A stretch of 23,347 nucleotides of DNA from positions 1 to 23,347 of the forward strand of contig JASFIT010000016.1 in assembly GCA_050122535.1 (NCBI GenBank), given 5' to 3'. The position numbers were made by a program, and so were the translations under genes. This DNA comes from JASFEQ01 sp050122535. GTDB taxonomy: Bacteria; Desulfobacterota; DSM-4660; Desulfatiglandales; HGW-15. How positions within the stretch are numbered: the stretch's first letter is position 1; the number at the start of each line of letters is the position of its first letter. The notes beneath the pieces were generated by a model. It did no database searches. It was not told the origin of the DNA and was given only the letters and a program-made list of their open reading frames with translations. Below are positions 21,065 to 23,347 of the stretch, piece by piece.

Positions 21065-22372
21065 TTAAAACACCGTTTGACCTTCTAACTTCGTCTGCAT
21101 CGCTTCAAGCGCCTTCTCCACCAGCGTACGTCGTAGAGCCTTCTCTTGTTCTTCACTCTTGGAGGGATCACCCAGGGGATGGGGAATGGCTACGGCGGGT
21201 ATGATTCTGTTCGCCCCCACCGTTTTGGAGATGGGCACAATGGTGCAGATATGCGCGGTCAAGATTCCCTCCTTCTCCAGTTCTTTTGCCATCGTTGCCC
21301 CGCAACGGGTACATGATCCTCAGGTGGAGCTGATGATGACAGCCTGTACACCATCCCTGAGGAGATCTTTTGCGATCTCCTGGGCGAACTTCCTCGCATT
21401 GGCCACTGAGGTGCCATTACCCACTGTGGCATAGTAGTAGGGATATAGATCTCCAATCGCGCCCTCCCGCTCCAAGTCCCTGACCACATCCAGGGGGAGT
21501 ACGCGGTGAGGGTCTTGATTGGCATAGGAGGGATCATAGCCGCCGTGGGTCGCCTCATACATCTCAGGGCTCAGCGCTTCTAGGCCGCTAATATCGTACT
21601 TTGCATACTTGGACGCACTGGAGGACTCCACACGGTCTGGATTTCCCTTAGGCACAATGCCTCCACTCGTGATGAGGGCGAGGGTGATCTGGCTTAAATC
21701 TTCTATGGCCGGTGAGGGTTCGACCCGATCGAAAACGGGCATGGGATACTCGGTGACAAAAGAATCTCCCTTCACCTTACGCAAGAGCATATCCACTGCC
21801 CTGGTGGCCCCTCTCTCTTTGGCAAGGGTATTCTTACGCACACCCCTTGGTATGTAACCTTCCTCCTCTGGAGACCCAAGGGATTCCCCTTTTGCCAATT
21901 TTAGCGCAAGGGCCACCATTTTTTGGGCCGCATCCTTCATCCCCATACTGGAAGACTTGGTCTCGATGATATAGATAGACTTCTTGTAGAGCTCCACGCC
22001 CGGGTTCTCGAGAAACATGCCCGTTACGGTGAGAATGCCCAAACGCCCAGCCACCTCCTCGCATACGGCACCACAGGCGGTACCATATCTTCCCGCGTTG
22101 AAGGCAGGACCAGCCAACAGGAGATCCGGACTGAAACCGTTGATCAGTTCCAGAATCGCCTCTTTGGCCGTCTCCACATTCTCATTAAAATGGTTATCAC
22201 CGCAAATGACCGTTCCCACGATCTCTGCATCCTGGCCCAGCATCTGCTGGAAGAGAATCCCTGGCCCAACGGTCCCATCCTTTTTGAGAGGCTCTGTATC
22301 CGCCTTTTCCTCTCCACCGATCTGGCCAAAAAATTGATTCAGATAGTGGACAACTTTCAGTTTGCGGTTCAT
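21065..22372 (-). CDS. grdB: Substrate-specific selenoprotein of component B (UGA read as Sec)
   Basis: Read through an in-frame UGA at 21320-21322, the gene encodes 435 residues, the normal GrdB/GrdF/GrdH length. Sec is residue 351. The site is I-I-S-S-T-U-G-S-C-T-R-C-G-A-T, the family's U-x2-C-x2-C motif. Other matching segments are VVHYLNQFFGQIGGE near the start, GPAFNAGRYGTACG, ALITSGGIVPKGNPDR and GYDPSYANQDPHRVLPLD. The protein binds the amino-acid-type substrate with the GrdE-type partner and activates its C-N bond for transfer of the carboxymethyl group to GrdA. The start is ATG 22372, with GTG 22375 also possible. It begins 22 bp after the stop of the upstream oxidoreductase, which suggests one transcript. 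A standard-code caller would split it into two pieces. Confidence 0.95.
21293..21307 (-). promoter_or_regulatory. Candidate SECIS hairpin of grdB
   Basis: On the minus strand CGTTGC-GGG-GCAACG forms a perfect 6-bp stem with a 3-nt loop, beginning 12 nt after the UGA. Bacterial SECIS elements are short stem-loops located immediately 3' of the Sec codon inside the coding region, usually with G in the loop. Distance and shape fit; function is inferred. Confidence 0.6.
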
Positions 22373-22394
22373 CACACTCAGATCTTTTTCTGTA

Positions 22395-23347
22395 TCACCT
22401 TAATAGGTAAGGGATTTCCACCCAGAGGGCGTCATGGGGGCACTCGACCTCACAGGGTAAACAAAACCAGCAGGTCCGGTATTTCCCAAATGGTTGTCCA
22501 CAGGAATAACAGCGACGCGCCTCCTTTCGAGCCGTTTCCATGTCAAAGCACTCTTCCAGTTCTCCAAAGTCTGCTTCCCCCTGGAATAGTCTCACAGGGA
22601 TTTCTGCCCTTTTGAGGTCCGCTGCACTGCTGGTGTCGATCTGGAAATCTGTCTCTACTGGCCCAGCGTAGTCCCGACCATACCGGAGGGGCTCACCCTT
22701 GAGAACCCGATCAACGGATTCGGCAGCACGCCGGCCCTGGGCCATGGCTTCCACGACAGAAGAAGGACCGCCCACCACATCACCAGCCAAGAAGATCATC
22801 TCGTCAGGGCTCTGGAGTGTCAAGGGATCGATTTGGTCCCCTTTTCCAGGATCGAGACCGATCATTTCGAGGATTGTGATGTCGGCTGTCTGGCCGATGG
22901 CCACAATCAGATTATCCGCTTCCAGGAACATCCGTTCGCAGGCATCAAAGTCAGGTTTGAACGCCCCGCTTTCATCAAAGACCTGAAGGCAGCTCTGGAA
23001 CTCAATGCCATTCAGGACCCCTTTGCGGGAGAGCAACTTCGCAGGTCCCCAGCCATATTCCAGAGTCACGCCTTCTGCGGTAGCGGCTTGCAGAGCCCAG
23101 GGATATGCGGGGAGTTCTTCTTGGGGCTCCAAAGAGACCATCGTGACCTTTTTGGCGCCCAACCTTAGAGCTGTCTGGGCCGCATCCACGGCCACGTTTC
23201 CACCGCCTATGACAACCACCCTGTTTCCCACTGCTGGCGCCTGACCGGCTCGGACATCACGCAGAAAGGGCAGTCCATGGTATACCCCAGCGAGATCCTC
23301 ACCTTCTATGTGTAGCTTGCCATGTGTAGGGCAACCCGTGGCGATGA
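22395..23347 (-). CDS. GltD-like FAD/NAD(P) oxidoreductase with C-terminal [4Fe-4S] motif (5' end outside window)
   Basis: This is a partial gene; the open frame runs off the right edge of the window. The visible part starts within an FAD domain (IATGCPTHGKLHIEGEDLAG), then has the NAD(P)-binding Rossmann motif VVVIGGGNVAVDAAQTALRL, NLIVAIGQTAD and the FAD motif IFLAGDVVGGPSSVVEAMAQ. This is the layout of the glutamate-synthase small-subunit family. The C-terminus carries a C-x2-C pair, then C-x2-C-x2-C-x3-C-P (CWFCLPCEVECP), a ferredoxin-type [4Fe-4S] site. It lies directly before grdB with 22 bp between. It may deliver electrons from NAD(P)H to the selenoprotein complex in place of thioredoxin reductase and thioredoxin, neither of which is seen here. 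That role is inferred from position. Confidence 0.85.
   Translation of the reverse strand, partial: IATGCPTHGKLHIEGEDLAGVYHGLPFLRDVRAGQAPAVGNRVVVIGGGNVAVDAAQTALRLGAKKVTMVSLEPQEELPAYPWALQAATAEGVTLEYGWGPAKLLSRKGVLNGIEFQSCLQVFDESGAFKPDFDACERMFLEADNLIVAIGQTADITILEMIGLDPGKGDQIDPLTLQSPDEMIFLAGDVVGGPSSVVEAMAQGRRAAESVDRVLKGEPLRYGRDYAGPVETDFQIDTSSAADLKRAEIPVRLFQGEADFGELEECFDMETARKEARRCYSCGQPFGKYRTCWFCLPCEVECPHDALWVEIPYLLR

Noticed and set aside
21320..21322. Frameshift or nonsense mutation splitting grdB into a pseudogene
   Set aside because: The UGA is in the exact selenocysteine position, both sides are conserved, and a hairpin follows at the right distance.

Overview
The window looks like part of the chromosome of an anaerobic, respiring, selenoprotein-using bacterium. 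The likeliest group is a member of Desulfobacterota (former Deltaproteobacteria). That placement is an inference from the gene mix and from the intergenic repeats, not from a marker gene. No rRNA, tRNA, CRISPR array, phage or transposase gene was seen.

Left part (1-7819), central metabolism. A major-facilitator transporter (minus strand) is divergent from a FadR-type GntR regulator. The regulator's promoter region carries a series of ATTGTA/TACAAT half-sites. The regulator appears co-transcribed with a two-subunit class I fumarase / tartrate-dehydratase-type hydro-lyase. A succinate dehydrogenase / fumarate reductase follows in the unusual order C-D-B-A, with large repeat-built hairpin elements inserted between D and B and between B and A. 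Together these genes would interconvert succinate, fumarate and malate.

Middle part (7912-16740), a probable sulfolactate module. A shortened UxaA/SuyB-like paralogue comes first. Then come a ComC-type 2-hydroxyacid dehydrogenase, an SlcC-type dehydrogenase and the two subunits of (R)-sulfolactate sulfo-lyase (SuyA, SuyB). A complete ABC importer of the SsuABC/TauABC class follows (binding protein, ATPase, two different permeases). The expected chemistry is (S)-sulfolactate to sulfopyruvate to (R)-sulfolactate to pyruvate plus sulfite. In a sulfite-respiring organism this would supply both carbon and an electron acceptor.

Right part (17200-23347), a glycine/betaine/sarcosine-reductase-type selenoprotein module. 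A GrdE/GrdG/GrdI-type subunit on the plus strand converges on a minus-strand series: GltD-like flavoprotein with a C-terminal ferredoxin motif (cut by the window edge), GrdB, GrdC, GrdA. GrdA and GrdB each contain an in-frame UGA exactly where the families carry selenocysteine, so both genes look broken under the standard code. The GrdE-type subunit has Asn-Tyr where the glycine-type proprotein is cleaved at Asn-Cys, which suggests an uncleaved enzyme with a substrate other than glycine. GrdD and thioredoxin genes are not in the window.

The intergenic spaces are full of palindromic repeats of at least four designs. The most striking are two 14-bp hairpins between sdhB and sdhA whose 7-nt loops are exact reverse complements, a 204-bp nested palindrome between grdB and grdC, and a set of elements that share one architecture but use different short words.
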